This document shows, piece after piece, positions 12,984-19,319 of a stretch of DNA of 19,319 bases. Location: the NCBI GenBank assembly GCA_029240815.1, contig JARDZO010000081.1, forward strand, positions 1 to 19,319. The letters are read 5' to 3'. This DNA comes from Brevibacillus sp. GTDB lineage: Bacteria > Bacillota > Bacilli > Brevibacillales > Brevibacillaceae. Position 1 is the first letter of the stretch. The number at the start of each line of letters is the position of its first letter. The position numbers were made by a program, and so were the translations under genes. Below the pieces are notes generated by a model. It worked only from the letters and a program-made list of their open reading frames with translations, was not told the origin of the DNA and did not search any database.

Positions 12984-14672
12984 ATGAAGCAGACAGTGGG
13001 AACAAAATTGTTTGCAGGCTTTTTGTGCATGCTGATCCTCATGGCCGCCTTAGGCTGGCTAGGATTGCGAACGGAAGAACAAATCAATAGCAAGGCGGAA
13101 GAGATCAACGAGAGCTGGCTTCCCAAGACGACTTCAATCTTGAATATCAAATATCAGACCGAGCACTTTTTTTCGTTGCAAATTCAATATGCGAGTACGA
13201 CCGATTTGAGCAAAAAGGGCATTATCGATGGAGAAGCTCAGCAAACACTTGAACAAATCCAAAAGCAATTTGAGGAATATGGAAACTATCCGTTAAGCAC
13301 AGAGGAAGAAAAGTATTTTCAATCCTTACAGGCTTCCTGGACCAATTATCAGCTGGCTTATCAGACGCTGGTTGAGCAGTCAGGGGAAGTCTCGCTGGCA
13401 GAATTGCTGCGCGAAGCAGACACCATGTTCCAGGTGATGGAGGGCTATTTGGCAAACCTCATACGCTTGAGTCAGGAGGGAGCGGCAACTGCAACAGCTC
13501 AGGCTGCTTCTCTGCATGAGTCGGGGAGACGGGCTACGCTGATCAGCATGGGTGTAGCCCTCCTAATCAGTCTGCTGCTCTCCGTCATGCTGACCAGACA
13601 CATCCGCCAACCATTGCTGCAGGTGGTACAAGCGGTCAAGCTGGTCACAGCGGGTCAACTGGGTAAGGCAGATCTCGTCGTGAAAAACCGTGATGAGATC
13701 GGAGAATTGGCCAAACACGTCAACGAAATGCGTCACAAGCTACGGGAGTTTGCCATGCAAGTAAACTCAACCGCTCAGCATGTTACGTACTCATCCGTAC
13801 AATTGAGTGGTCATGCCCAAGAGACGCTTGAAGCAAGCAATCAAATCGCTTTTGCAATGGAGGAAATATCTGCGGGGAGCGACGCCACTGTGGCGAGCAC
13901 GGAAGAGAGCGCCAAGGCTATGGAAGAAATGGCAATGGGCATTCAGCGCGTGGCAGAGTCTACTGCTTCATTGGCAGAGGCATCGGTCTCAGCCGAACAA
14001 GATGCGAATCACGGCATTCATGCGCTGGTAAAAGCAACGACCCAGATGGACCTCATTACTGCGACGATGGATGATTCGGTCACTGCGATCCAGCAATTGG
14101 GCGAAAGCTCGCAGAAGATCCAACAAATCGTCGAGATGATCACACAGATTGCTTCCCAGACCAATCTGCTTGCCCTCAATGCCGCGATCGAGGCCGCACG
14201 TGCTGGCGAACAGGGGAGAGGGTTTTCTGTCGTAGCGGAAGAAGTGCGTCAGCTGGCAGAGAGCTCAGACCGTTTTGCCAAGCAGATCGCCGTTCTGATC
14301 AAGAACGTACAGGAAGAGGCCAATCAAGCTGTTGTTTCCATGCAAAGTATGTCGCAGGACGTACATTACGGTGCATCCGTCGTGAAGGAAGCGGAGTCCG
14401 CCTTTGAGCAAATCACCCTCGGGATGGGACAGATCTCCAGCCAAGTGCAGGAAGTATCAGCGATTACGGAGGAGATGTCCGCTAGTGTCGAGCAATTGTC
14501 CGCCTCTTCCGTGCAGACAGCTTCCGTGGTGAAAGGAGGAGCGCAGCAGACGCACAAGATCGTGGAGGCTACCCAGACACAGGTGCGTGCGTGTGAGGAA
14601 GTGACTTCTGCAACCCGTTCGCTGGAGATGCAGGCAGAAGAGTTAAAGCGGGCGGTGGAGTGGTTCCGATAG
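12984..14672 (+). CDS. Methyl-accepting chemotaxis protein
   Basis: A transmembrane chemoreceptor of about 562 residues that signals to CheA/CheW. It has membrane helix 1 at about 8-26 ([20 protein letters not shown]), an extracytoplasmic, mostly helical ligand domain of the four-helix-bundle type (about 30-180), helix 2 at about 183-203 ([18 protein letters not shown]), a HAMP domain (about 205-257) and a long cytoplasmic coiled coil. The conserved hairpin tip ([20 protein letters not shown], near residue 400, then [13 protein letters not shown]) is present. The ligand is unknown. ATG 12984 is preferred to GTG 12975: AGGGAG (12966-12971) is 12 bases from the ATG but only 3 from the GTG. It appears monocistronic, with the terminator at 14725-14769. 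Confidence 0.93.
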   Translation: MKQTVGTKLFAGFLCMLILMAALGWLGLRTEEQINSKAEEINESWLPKTTSILNIKYQTEHFFSLQIQYASTTDLSKKGIIDGEAQQTLEQIQKQFEEYGNYPLSTEEEKYFQSLQASWTNYQLAYQTLVEQSGEVSLAELLREADTMFQVMEGYLANLIRLSQEGAATATAQAASLHESGRRATLISMGVALLISLLLSVMLTRHIRQPLLQVVQAVKLVTAGQLGKADLVVKNRDEIGELAKHVNEMRHKLREFAMQVNSTAQHVTYSSVQLSGHAQETLEASNQIAFAMEEISAGSDATVASTEESAKAMEEMAMGIQRVAESTASLAEASVSAEQDANHGIHALVKATTQMDLITATMDDSVTAIQQLGESSQKIQQIVEMITQIASQTNLLALNAAIEAARAGEQGRGFSVVAEEVRQLAESSDRFAKQIAVLIKNVQEEANQAVVSMQSMSQDVHYGASVVKEAESAFEQITLGMGQISSQVQEVSAITEEMSASVEQLSASSVQTASVVKGGAQQTHKIVEATQTQVRACEEVTSATRSLEMQAEELKRAVEWFR

Positions 14673-14724
14673 GTGGAATGCTATGGACTTGATTACGCAT
14701 AGAACAGGCTCGTTCAAATAGACC

Positions 14725-14769
14725 AAAGTCAGTCTAACACTGTATATTCGTGTTACGACTGGCTTTTTT
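14725..14769 (+). terminator. Terminator of the chemotaxis gene
   Basis: AAGTCAGTCTAACAC (about 14726-14740) pairs with GTGTTACGACTGGCTT (14750-14765), with one bulged base and one wobble, followed by T6. Confidence 0.83.
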
Positions 14770-14789
14770 CTTAAACCTGAATCAAATCA

Positions 14790-14885
14790 TTACCGGGCAC
14801 CTGTTTTCTGCAGGATTTGAACAATCTCGTCATAACCTCGTTCTTTTGCAGGATAAAACCCGTGCTTAATAAAGGGTTTCGTAAA
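14790..14885 (-). pseudogene. Possible remnant of an ankyrin-repeat protein tail
   Basis: On the minus strand a frame ending in TAA (complement of 14790-14792) encodes KERGYDEIVQILQKTGAR preceded by KPFIKHGFYPA. 'A...G..EIVQ.L...GA' is the consensus-like end of an ankyrin repeat. Upstream the frame turns into low-complexity Lys/Phe codons without a start or ribosome binding site, so it looks like a surviving 3' fragment. The rest of 14673-15013 holds only the terminator before it and the dioxygenase promoter region after it. Confidence 0.33.
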
Positions 14886-14958
14886 TGTTATTTTTTTCTT
14901 AAATGGGCTTTTTCTGATAGTGGCAATGATAAGGATGGAAAAAGGAAAAGGAATCGGT

Positions 14959-14979
14959 TATAATACTTACTAAAAGTAA
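14959..14979 (+). promoter_or_regulatory. Dioxygenase promoter -10 with overlapping operator-like dyad
   Basis: TATAAT (14959-14964) lies about 50 bases before the dioxygenase ATG; the -35 is poor. Overlapping the expected start point is a perfect dyad, TTACT-AAA-AGTAA (14967-14979). From memory this resembles operators of DUF24/MarR-like redox repressors (YodB/CatR type) of Bacillus, which respond to quinones. A repressor here would block initiation. Confidence 0.5.
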
Positions 14980-15013
14980 CTAGGTTAAAAAAATAAAGGA
15001 GAGTGTTTCTACT

Positions 15014-15808
15014 ATGATGCCATCTCTGTTCATCGCTCACGGTGCACCTTTGCTCGCGATCGAAGACAATTCCTATACACAAGCTCTAAACAATCTGCCT
15101 AATCTGCTGCCTCGCCGTCCTCGCGCGATTGTGATGTTCTCCGCTCACTGGGAGTCTTTCACCCAAGAAGTCGGGGTCATGGAGACGTTCCCGACGATTT
15201 ACGATTTTGGTGGATTTCCGCAAGCGCTGTACGAAATCCAGTACCCGGCAAAAGGGGATCAGGAAATAGCGGAAGAAACGGTAGCGTTACTGCAGGCTGC
15301 TGGGGTTCCAGTTAGCTTGAATCAGTCGCGTGGACTCGATCACGGTCATTGGGTCGTGTTGAGAAAGGTGTATCCTGATGCGGATGTTCCTGTTGTGTCG
15401 CTATCCGTGAACCCGAATTTGACCGTAGAGCAGCAGTACACGATCGGGAAAGCGCTGAGTCCTCTACGTGCCAAAGATGTATTGATCATCGGCAGCGGCA
15501 GCACGATCCATAATTTCTCCTACCTCGACATGCGGGAAACATCTACCGGTGCGTTTGAATGGTCCCTGCAATTTGAAGAATGGCTGAAAGAAACGCTGAC
15601 GGATTGGAACGTAACCGATTTGGCGCAGTATCGTGCTCTGGCGCCTCATGCTGAAAAAGCGGTTCCGGCCTATGGCAGCGAACACTTTGTTCCACTCATT
15701 TACGCGATGGGAGCTGCGGATGACGAGCGTGCTGCCAAACGTCTGCACATGAGTTTCCGTTACGGCAGTTTGAGCCATACGATCTGGCAGTTCGGGCAAG
15801 CGGAATAA
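15014..15808 (+). CDS. LigB/DODA-type extradiol ring-cleavage dioxygenase (YgiD-like)
   Basis: A 264-residue enzyme of the class III extradiol dioxygenase family (LigB superfamily, 4,5-DOPA dioxygenase/YgiD branch), which cleaves catecholic rings using a metal. Metal or active-site histidines are visible in the family order: IAHGAP (H9), SAHWES (H45), LDHGHWV (H110/H112), GSGSTIHNF (H166) and EHFVPLIYAMGA (H224). Natural substrates of bacterial members are mostly unknown, though some act on L-DOPA or catechols in vitro. AAAGGAG (14996-15002) precedes ATG 15014. Its stop TAA overlaps by one base the ATG of the ECF sigma gene (TAATG), so the two are translated together. Likely repressed through the dyad at 14967-14979. 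Confidence 0.9.
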   Translation: MMPSLFIAHGAPLLAIEDNSYTQALNNLPNLLPRRPRAIVMFSAHWESFTQEVGVMETFPTIYDFGGFPQALYEIQYPAKGDQEIAEETVALLQAAGVPVSLNQSRGLDHGHWVVLRKVYPDADVPVVSLSVNPNLTVEQQYTIGKALSPLRAKDVLIIGSGSTIHNFSYLDMRETSTGAFEWSLQFEEWLKETLTDWNVTDLAQYRALAPHAEKAVPAYGSEHFVPLIYAMGAADDERAAKRLHMSFRYGSLSHTIWQFGQAE

Positions 15809-16692
15809 TGACGATATGGATGGAGGATGTCTATCGACAGTACAAGCCGCTGATGTTTTCCCTTGCGTATCGCATGCTGGGGTCGGTGACAGAGGCTGAA
15901 GATATCGTACAGGAGACATTTCTTGCTTTGACGCAGAGCGACATCGAAGACATTCACCATATGAAAAGCTATTTGTGCAAAGCTGTAACGAATCGTTGTC
16001 TGGATACGTTGAAGTCAGCGCGTTGGAAGCGGGAGCAGTACGTGGGAGAGTGGTTGCCAGAGCCAATGGTAGACAACTCGGCAGGCGGTGATCCCTTGCA
16101 GTCCGTCATCATGGAAGAATCGATCTCGTACGGACTTCTCGTCTTGCTGGAGAATTTATCGCCAGATGAGCGGGCGGTCTATGTATTGCGAACCGCACTG
16201 AGCTACGAATACAGTGCAATCGCTGAGATGTTGAATAAATCCGAGGCGGGCTGCCGCAAGCTATTCAGTCGTGCCCAGCAAAAGCTAAATGGAGCTGGTG
16301 ACGGATTGCAAGTAGAAGCTCAACCGGAGCGTTCCAAACGGCTGGTAGAGCAGTTGATTTACGCCATGTCGCATGCGGATGCCCATGCGTTGGTGCAATT
16401 GCTGAGTCAGGATGCGGTACTGATCACAGACGGAGGCGGAAAGACGCGTGCAGCGATTCACCCGATTCGTTCCGACCAGCGCGTAGTCGCATTCCTGACA
16501 GGCGTGTGGCGCAAGTGGGAGAACAGCGTCCAAATACAGATTCGATCCATAAATGGGCAGACTGGCATTGTCGTTGCGGGTGAAGGTCAACCGACAAGAG
16601 TCATCAATGTGGTGCTGAATCCCCAAGAGGAGCGGATCGAAAGGCTTTACATGATGGTCAATCCAGAAAAATTGAAGCATTTTTCCCTATAA
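15808..16692 (+). CDS. ECF41-family RNA polymerase sigma factor (SigJ-like, with SnoaL-like C-terminal domain)
   Basis: A 294-residue extracytoplasmic-function sigma factor. Region 2 spans about residues 5-75 (YRQYKPLMFSLAYRMLGS, AEDIVQETFLAL) and region 4 about 113-160 (LENLSPDERAVYVLR, YSAIAEMLNKSEAGCRKLFSRAQQKL). A SnoaL-like C-terminal extension (about 170-294) replaces an anti-sigma factor. The ECF41 marks DGGGK (208-212) and NPEKL (285-289, usually NPDKL) are both present. ECF41 members are known to control a neighbouring COE gene (carboxymuconolactone decarboxylase, oxidoreductase or epimerase), and a carboxymuconolactone-decarboxylase-like gene follows with a matching promoter at 16704-16730. 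The ATG overlaps the dioxygenase stop, and the poor Shine-Dalgarno suggests translational coupling. Confidence 0.93.
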   Translation: MTIWMEDVYRQYKPLMFSLAYRMLGSVTEAEDIVQETFLALTQSDIEDIHHMKSYLCKAVTNRCLDTLKSARWKREQYVGEWLPEPMVDNSAGGDPLQSVIMEESISYGLLVLLENLSPDERAVYVLRTALSYEYSAIAEMLNKSEAGCRKLFSRAQQKLNGAGDGLQVEAQPERSKRLVEQLIYAMSHADAHALVQLLSQDAVLITDGGGKTRAAIHPIRSDQRVVAFLTGVWRKWENSVQIQIRSINGQTGIVVAGEGQPTRVINVVLNPQEERIERLYMMVNPEKLKHFSL

Positions 16693-16703
16693 GCATGAAT
16701 TTT

Positions 16704-16730
16704 GGTCACAAAAAGGGAGCGTCACTCGTC
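16704..16730 (+). promoter_or_regulatory. ECF41-type promoter of the AhpD-like gene
   Basis: GGTCACA (16704-16710), a 16-base spacer, CGTC (16727-16730). The reported ECF41 promoter, from memory, is TGTCACA with about 16 bases to CGTC, so this matches 10 of 11 defined positions. It lies between the ECF41 gene and its expected target. Confidence 0.75.
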
Positions 16731-16773
16731 TTGGAGGTTGTAAAGACAATTCGAGTAGAAGGGAAAGATGATC

Positions 16774-17220
16774 ATGAAAGCCAGAATGAATTATAGATCC
16801 GCCAACCCTGGGGCTTTGAACGCCATGCTGCAATTGGAGAAATACGTCCAGGAGAGCGGATTGGATAAAAGCCTCATGGAGCTGATCAAGATCCGGGCTT
16901 CACAAATCAATGGATGCGCTTTTTGTCTCGACATGCATACGAAAGATGCACGGAAACTGGGAGAAACGGAACAACGGATCTATTTGCTCAATGCTTGGAG
17001 AGAAGCCGGGTTCTACACAGAAGCAGAGCGCGCTGCACTCGCATTGACAGAAGCCGTTACTCTGATATCTACAGGGGGCGTATCCGATGAAGTTTACGGA
17101 AAAGTCCGCGAGCATTTCGATGAAAAGCAGTATGTAGCTCTGATCATGGCGATCAACGCGATTAACTCCTGGAATCGTATTGCAATCTCGACGGGTATGA
17201 CAGCTCCGGCTGAATGGTAA
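16774..17220 (+). CDS. Carboxymuconolactone decarboxylase / AhpD-like protein
   Basis: A 148-residue all-helical protein of the CMD/AhpD superfamily. The redox motif NGCAFCLDMH gives C48-x-x-C51 and H55, the AhpD-type proton-relay signature, which suggests a disulfide reductase/peroxidase role rather than a true decarboxylase. Other family marks are LIKIRASQ, KDARKLGETEQRI, WREAGFYTEAERAAL and NAINSWNRIAIS. ATG 16774 is preferred over ATG 16768 because AGAAGGGA (16757-16764) is 9 bases upstream of the former and only 3 of the latter. It is the expected target of the preceding ECF41 sigma factor and ends at the terminator at 17233-17280. Confidence 0.92.
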   Translation: MKARMNYRSANPGALNAMLQLEKYVQESGLDKSLMELIKIRASQINGCAFCLDMHTKDARKLGETEQRIYLLNAWREAGFYTEAERAALALTEAVTLISTGGVSDEVYGKVREHFDEKQYVALIMAINAINSWNRIAISTGMTAPAEW

Positions 17221-17232
17221 GCAAATGAGTAG

Positions 17233-17280
17233 AAGAGTGGCAAGGGGAGGAATGTTCTCCCTCATGCCACTCTTTTTTTG
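17233..17280 (+). terminator. Terminator of the dioxygenase-ECF41-AhpD cluster
   Basis: AAGAGTGGCA (17233-17242) / TGCCACTCTT (17265-17274) with an inner GGGAG/CTCCC pairing, followed by T7. Confidence 0.92.
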
Positions 17281-17334
17281 TGCGAAGCGTGGTAAGAGGA
17301 GTCGATTTCTGCTGCTCAAGTATAGAGAGGATTG

Positions 17335-17343
17335 TGCTATAAT
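17335..17343 (+). promoter_or_regulatory. Extended -10 promoter in the 17281-17535 gap
   Basis: TGCTATAAT (17335-17343) is a perfect extended -10 element; no -35 is evident. It would make a transcript carrying the small frame at 17393 and reading toward the hydrolase gene. Confidence 0.45.
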
Positions 17344-17392
17344 GAACGATGGGTGGATACCCAGTATTCTAGACTTAGGGAGTGTGTGCAGC

Positions 17393-17422
17393 ATGATTAT
17401 CCAATTCATTCGTTTGCGCTAA
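17393..17422 (+). CDS. Possible nine-codon leader peptide
   Basis: ATG 17393 opens the short frame MIIQFIRLR ending in TAA. AGGGAGTG (17377-17384) is well placed 8 bases upstream, and a promoter lies 50 bases before it. A longer in-frame version could begin at ATG 17342 but would overlap the -10 box. About 110 bases separate it from the hydrolase gene. Function unknown; possibly chance. Confidence 0.3.
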   Translation: MIIQFIRLR

Positions 17423-17485
17423 TTGGTGGTTATTCTCAGGAAGGCTCATTCATTTTTTTGTGAAAATGTGTGGGTTTATTTGAGT

Positions 17486-17514
17486 TTGACATGTACCAAA
17501 GGCCAAACTATTAC
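17486..17514 (+). promoter_or_regulatory. Sigma-A promoter of the alpha/beta hydrolase
   Basis: A perfect TTGACA (17486-17491), a 17-base spacer and TATTAC (17509-17514), giving a start point near 17521 and a leader of only about 15 bases. Confidence 0.62.
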
Positions 17515-17535
17515 GAATGAAATGGGGAATGACAC

Positions 17536-18387
17536 ATGCAACGTGAAACTATCCATCAAATGAACGGCATTGAAATATGTGCGGAGAGCTTTGGCAATCC
17601 ACAAGATCCGGCAGTCCTGCTGATCATGGGAGCCATGTGCTCGATGGTATACTGGGATACAGAATTTTGCCAGCGTTTGGCCGACAGTGGCCGTTTCGTC
17701 ATCCGCTTCGATAATCGTGATGTGGGACGTTCTACGGCTTATGATCCGGGGACATCAAATTACTCGGTAACGGATCTGGCGAATGATGCGGTAGGAGTGC
17801 TCGATGCGTACCAAATTAAAAAAGCCCATCTGGTCGGTATGTCCTTGGGTGGAATGATCGCCCAAGTAATTGCCGTCAAACATCCGGAACGTGTACAGAC
17901 AATGACATTGATTGCATCCGGCATTTTTGGCTCGGATCAGAATAGCCGCAATTTGCCTCCGATGGATGAGCGAATCCTCGCCTATCATGCAAATGCCGGT
18001 ACCTTGGATTGGTCTGATGAAGAGGCAGTCGCCAAATACTTGGCAGCGGGATCGGCGTTGTTGTGTGGTCCCGCTCATACGTTTGACGAGGAGCGCGCAT
18101 ACGCCCAAGTCACAGCGGAAATCAAGAGAGCCAATAACCTGCTCAGCATGTTTAATCACGCCCTGCTCGCAGGGGAGGATGATTTTGAAGGCAGACTGGC
18201 CGAGATCAAGGCCCCTGCTCTGGTTATCCACGGGACTCACGACACTGTGCTCCCGTATGAACATGCCTTGGCTCTCGTACAGGAGATTCCCGGTGCAGCA
18301 CTGCTGACCCTCGAAGGATCAGGACATGAAATACACGCAGATGATTGGGATACGATCATCAAAGGAATAATCGCCCACACGAAATAA
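17536..18387 (+). CDS. Alpha/beta hydrolase (RdmC/aclacinomycin methylesterase-like)
   Basis: A 283-residue serine hydrolase. The oxyanion region is LLIMGAMCSMVYW, the conserved arm is FDNRDVGRSTAYDPG, the nucleophile elbow is VGMSLGG (S103), the acid is D236 in IHGTHDTVLPYEHA, and the base is H264 in GSGHEIH. This combination and the YSVTDLANDAVGVLDAY helix resemble the RdmC-like branch, whose members hydrolyse esters of aromatic compounds. The bacterial homologues are mostly of unknown substrate. There is no signal peptide, so it is cytoplasmic. The Shine-Dalgarno is weak (GGGGA, 17524-17528). It has its own promoter and terminator, so it is probably not part of the ECF41 unit, though an ester hydrolase next to a ring-cleavage enzyme may be functionally related. 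Confidence 0.88.
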   Translation: MQRETIHQMNGIEICAESFGNPQDPAVLLIMGAMCSMVYWDTEFCQRLADSGRFVIRFDNRDVGRSTAYDPGTSNYSVTDLANDAVGVLDAYQIKKAHLVGMSLGGMIAQVIAVKHPERVQTMTLIASGIFGSDQNSRNLPPMDERILAYHANAGTLDWSDEEAVAKYLAAGSALLCGPAHTFDEERAYAQVTAEIKRANNLLSMFNHALLAGEDDFEGRLAEIKAPALVIHGTHDTVLPYEHALALVQEIPGAALLTLEGSGHEIHADDWDTIIKGIIAHTK

Positions 18388-18403
18388 GGGCAGCATCAGC
18401 ATG

Positions 18404-18449
18404 AAAAAAAGGTTACCATCTGGCTTTTGCCGGGCGGTAACCCTTTTTT
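18404..18449 (+). terminator. Bidirectional terminator after the hydrolase
   Basis: GGTTACC (18411-18417) / GGTAACC (18436-18442) flanked by A7 and T6 runs with a single mismatch between. It serves the hydrolase on the plus strand and the convergent flavoprotein gene on the minus strand. Confidence 0.83.
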
Positions 18450-18468
18450 CTTTCTAACCGATGATGGA

Positions 18469-19026
18469 TCAGCCTTGCTTTCCAGAATCCTGACCGACAG
18501 TCCGTCCAGGGTAAAATTGCTTTTCTTCAGGCAGCGGGCTTCCCTTGGCTGTGAGGCTGTCTGGAGTGATCCGGAAAACGGCTGTCACACTGCCCATCGA
18601 GGAGCGGTATTTGACCACGTGCTGCAGCGAAAGTTGTTCGGGATAGTAGCCGGGAACATACTTGTCGAGCATTGCCTGCATGGCATCACGCATTTCTTCC
18701 GGGTCCTGTACGCGTTCAATCGTTCCCGACAAAAAGACGCTCATGTAAGCCGTGTCCGTATGAGCAGGAATGGGGTCCGCGATCGTCCCATATTCCTCGC
18801 ACACACTGAAGCAAACGCGACTGTTGGCATTGATCATTTCTACCTTTCGCCCAGAGTCTGCTCCGTGAAAGTAAATGTGACCATTCCACCAGCAAAAATT
18901 TAACGGAATGATGTACGGCTCTGTCCCATTAGACAACCCCAGGTTCCCTACCTTGGCGTGGGCCAAAAAGGCATCGATTTGCTCCTGATCGGTCAATGTT
19001 CGTTTGGAATAGCGAATTGGAATCAT
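18469..19026 (-). CDS. Pyridoxamine 5'-phosphate oxidase-like / NimA-type flavin-binding protein
   Basis: A 185-residue split-barrel FMN-binding protein. The N-terminal pattern TDQEQIDAFLAHAKVGNLGLS, YIIPLNFCWWNGHIYFHGA, GRKVEMINANSRVCFSVCEE and YMSVFLSGTIERVQDPEE are typical of the NimA/'pyridoxamine 5'-phosphate oxidase family' proteins. Some of these reduce 5-nitroimidazoles, but most have no known substrate. The start ATG at 19026 (minus strand) is chosen over ATG 19041 because GGAGGG (19034-19039) lies 7 bases upstream of it and inside the longer reading. It is monocistronic as far as seen. Confidence 0.9.
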   Translation of the reverse strand: MIPIRYSKRTLTDQEQIDAFLAHAKVGNLGLSNGTEPYIIPLNFCWWNGHIYFHGADSGRKVEMINANSRVCFSVCEEYGTIADPIPAHTDTAYMSVFLSGTIERVQDPEEMRDAMQAMLDKYVPGYYPEQLSLQHVVKYRSSMGSVTAVFRITPDSLTAKGSPLPEEKQFYPGRTVGQDSGKQG

Positions 19027-19041
19027 GGTGGTTCCCTCCAT

Positions 19042-19319
19042 CTGACAAGTTCCCTTTGAAATTGGTAGCCCTATCGTAAAAGTTTTCTGGCATGGTCAAA
19101 AGGGGCAATTTTCAAAAGGTGGTGCGGGTCAGATGAAAAACCGCGGAAGGTGTCCTTTTACTTGTTGGTCGATCAGACTGTTGTGGAAGAGAGGAAAAAG
19201 GAGAAAACGCTCCAGCGATAGGGACACCGCTTGGATGATTGACTGTCCAGCTCCTTTCCAAAAGTGGAACGGCGTCCAAAGTAGCCGGCTCGCGGGAGCT
19301 TTTCAGAGGTGGACGCTCA
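19042..19319. other. Gene-poor end of window with several inverted repeats
   Basis: No convincing gene is visible. A plus-strand frame from ATG 19134 stays open to the window edge, but its Arg/Lys/Trp-rich product and lack of ribosome binding site argue against coding. Inverted arms include GGTGTCC (about 19149-19155) / GGACACC (19222-19228), TTCCA (19256-19260) / TGGAA (19265-19269), and GCGTCCAAAG (19272-19281) with CTTT (19299-19302) plus GGACGC (19311-19316). This could be a repeat element or structured RNA continuing beyond the window. Confidence 0.35.

Noticed and set aside
1..19319. CRISPR arrays, tRNA, rRNA, insertion sequences with transposase
   Set aside because: No regularly spaced repeats, tRNA-like cloverleaf, rRNA signature or transposase frame was seen.

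Overview
The window looks like a chromosomal segment of a low-to-mid GC Firmicute of the Bacillales, most likely Brevibacillus or a close Paenibacillaceae relative. The evidence is strong purine-rich Shine-Dalgarno sites, sigma-A type promoters (TTGACA / TATAAT), many intrinsic terminators, and orthologues of Bacillus liaR, yneF, sodA, glpP and glpD. The genus is inferred, not shown by any rRNA or marker search.

Layout. 1-718: the tail of a probable LiaS-like sensor kinase, then the response regulator LiaR. 751-2735: a PrpE-like metallophosphoesterase converging on a minus-strand amidase-holin pair that looks like a domesticated phage-type lysis cassette. 2759-3302: YneF-like membrane protein plus a small two-helix membrane protein. 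3314-4194: minus-strand TSUP (TauE/SafE) permease. 4251-4987: Mn-type superoxide dismutase with its own promoter and a perfect terminator. 5005-5283: small minus-strand hypothetical gene, facing a divergent promoter pair that shares overlapping -35 boxes.

5342-12834 is the most coherent block. A perfect sigma-A promoter leads into a ~200-nt leader holding an intrinsic terminator. An Fbp/Afu-type ABC importer follows (lipoprotein, ATPase, fused double permease), then a NagD-type HAD phosphatase, the glycerol-3-phosphate-responsive antiterminator GlpP, a second attenuator-like leader, and GlpD. The two leaders share a purine-rich motif just before the left arm of their terminators. This suggests that the importer may be a GlpP target and may bring in a phosphorylated glycerol-type compound that the HAD enzyme or GlpD then processes.

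12839-14770: a dyad and two tandem hairpins, then a methyl-accepting chemotaxis protein. 14790-15013: a short remnant resembling an ankyrin-repeat tail, then a promoter with a TTACT-AAA-AGTAA dyad. 15014-17280: a LigB/DODA-type dioxygenase overlapping an ECF41 sigma factor, which is followed by an AhpD-like carboxymuconolactone decarboxylase preceded by an almost perfect ECF41 promoter. This looks like a self-contained regulatory circuit for aromatic/quinone or redox stress. 17335-18449: a small leader peptide candidate and an RdmC-like alpha/beta hydrolase. 18469-19026: a minus-strand flavin-binding split-barrel (NimA/pyridoxamine oxidase-like) protein. The last ~290 bases hold no convincing gene but contain several inverted repeats.
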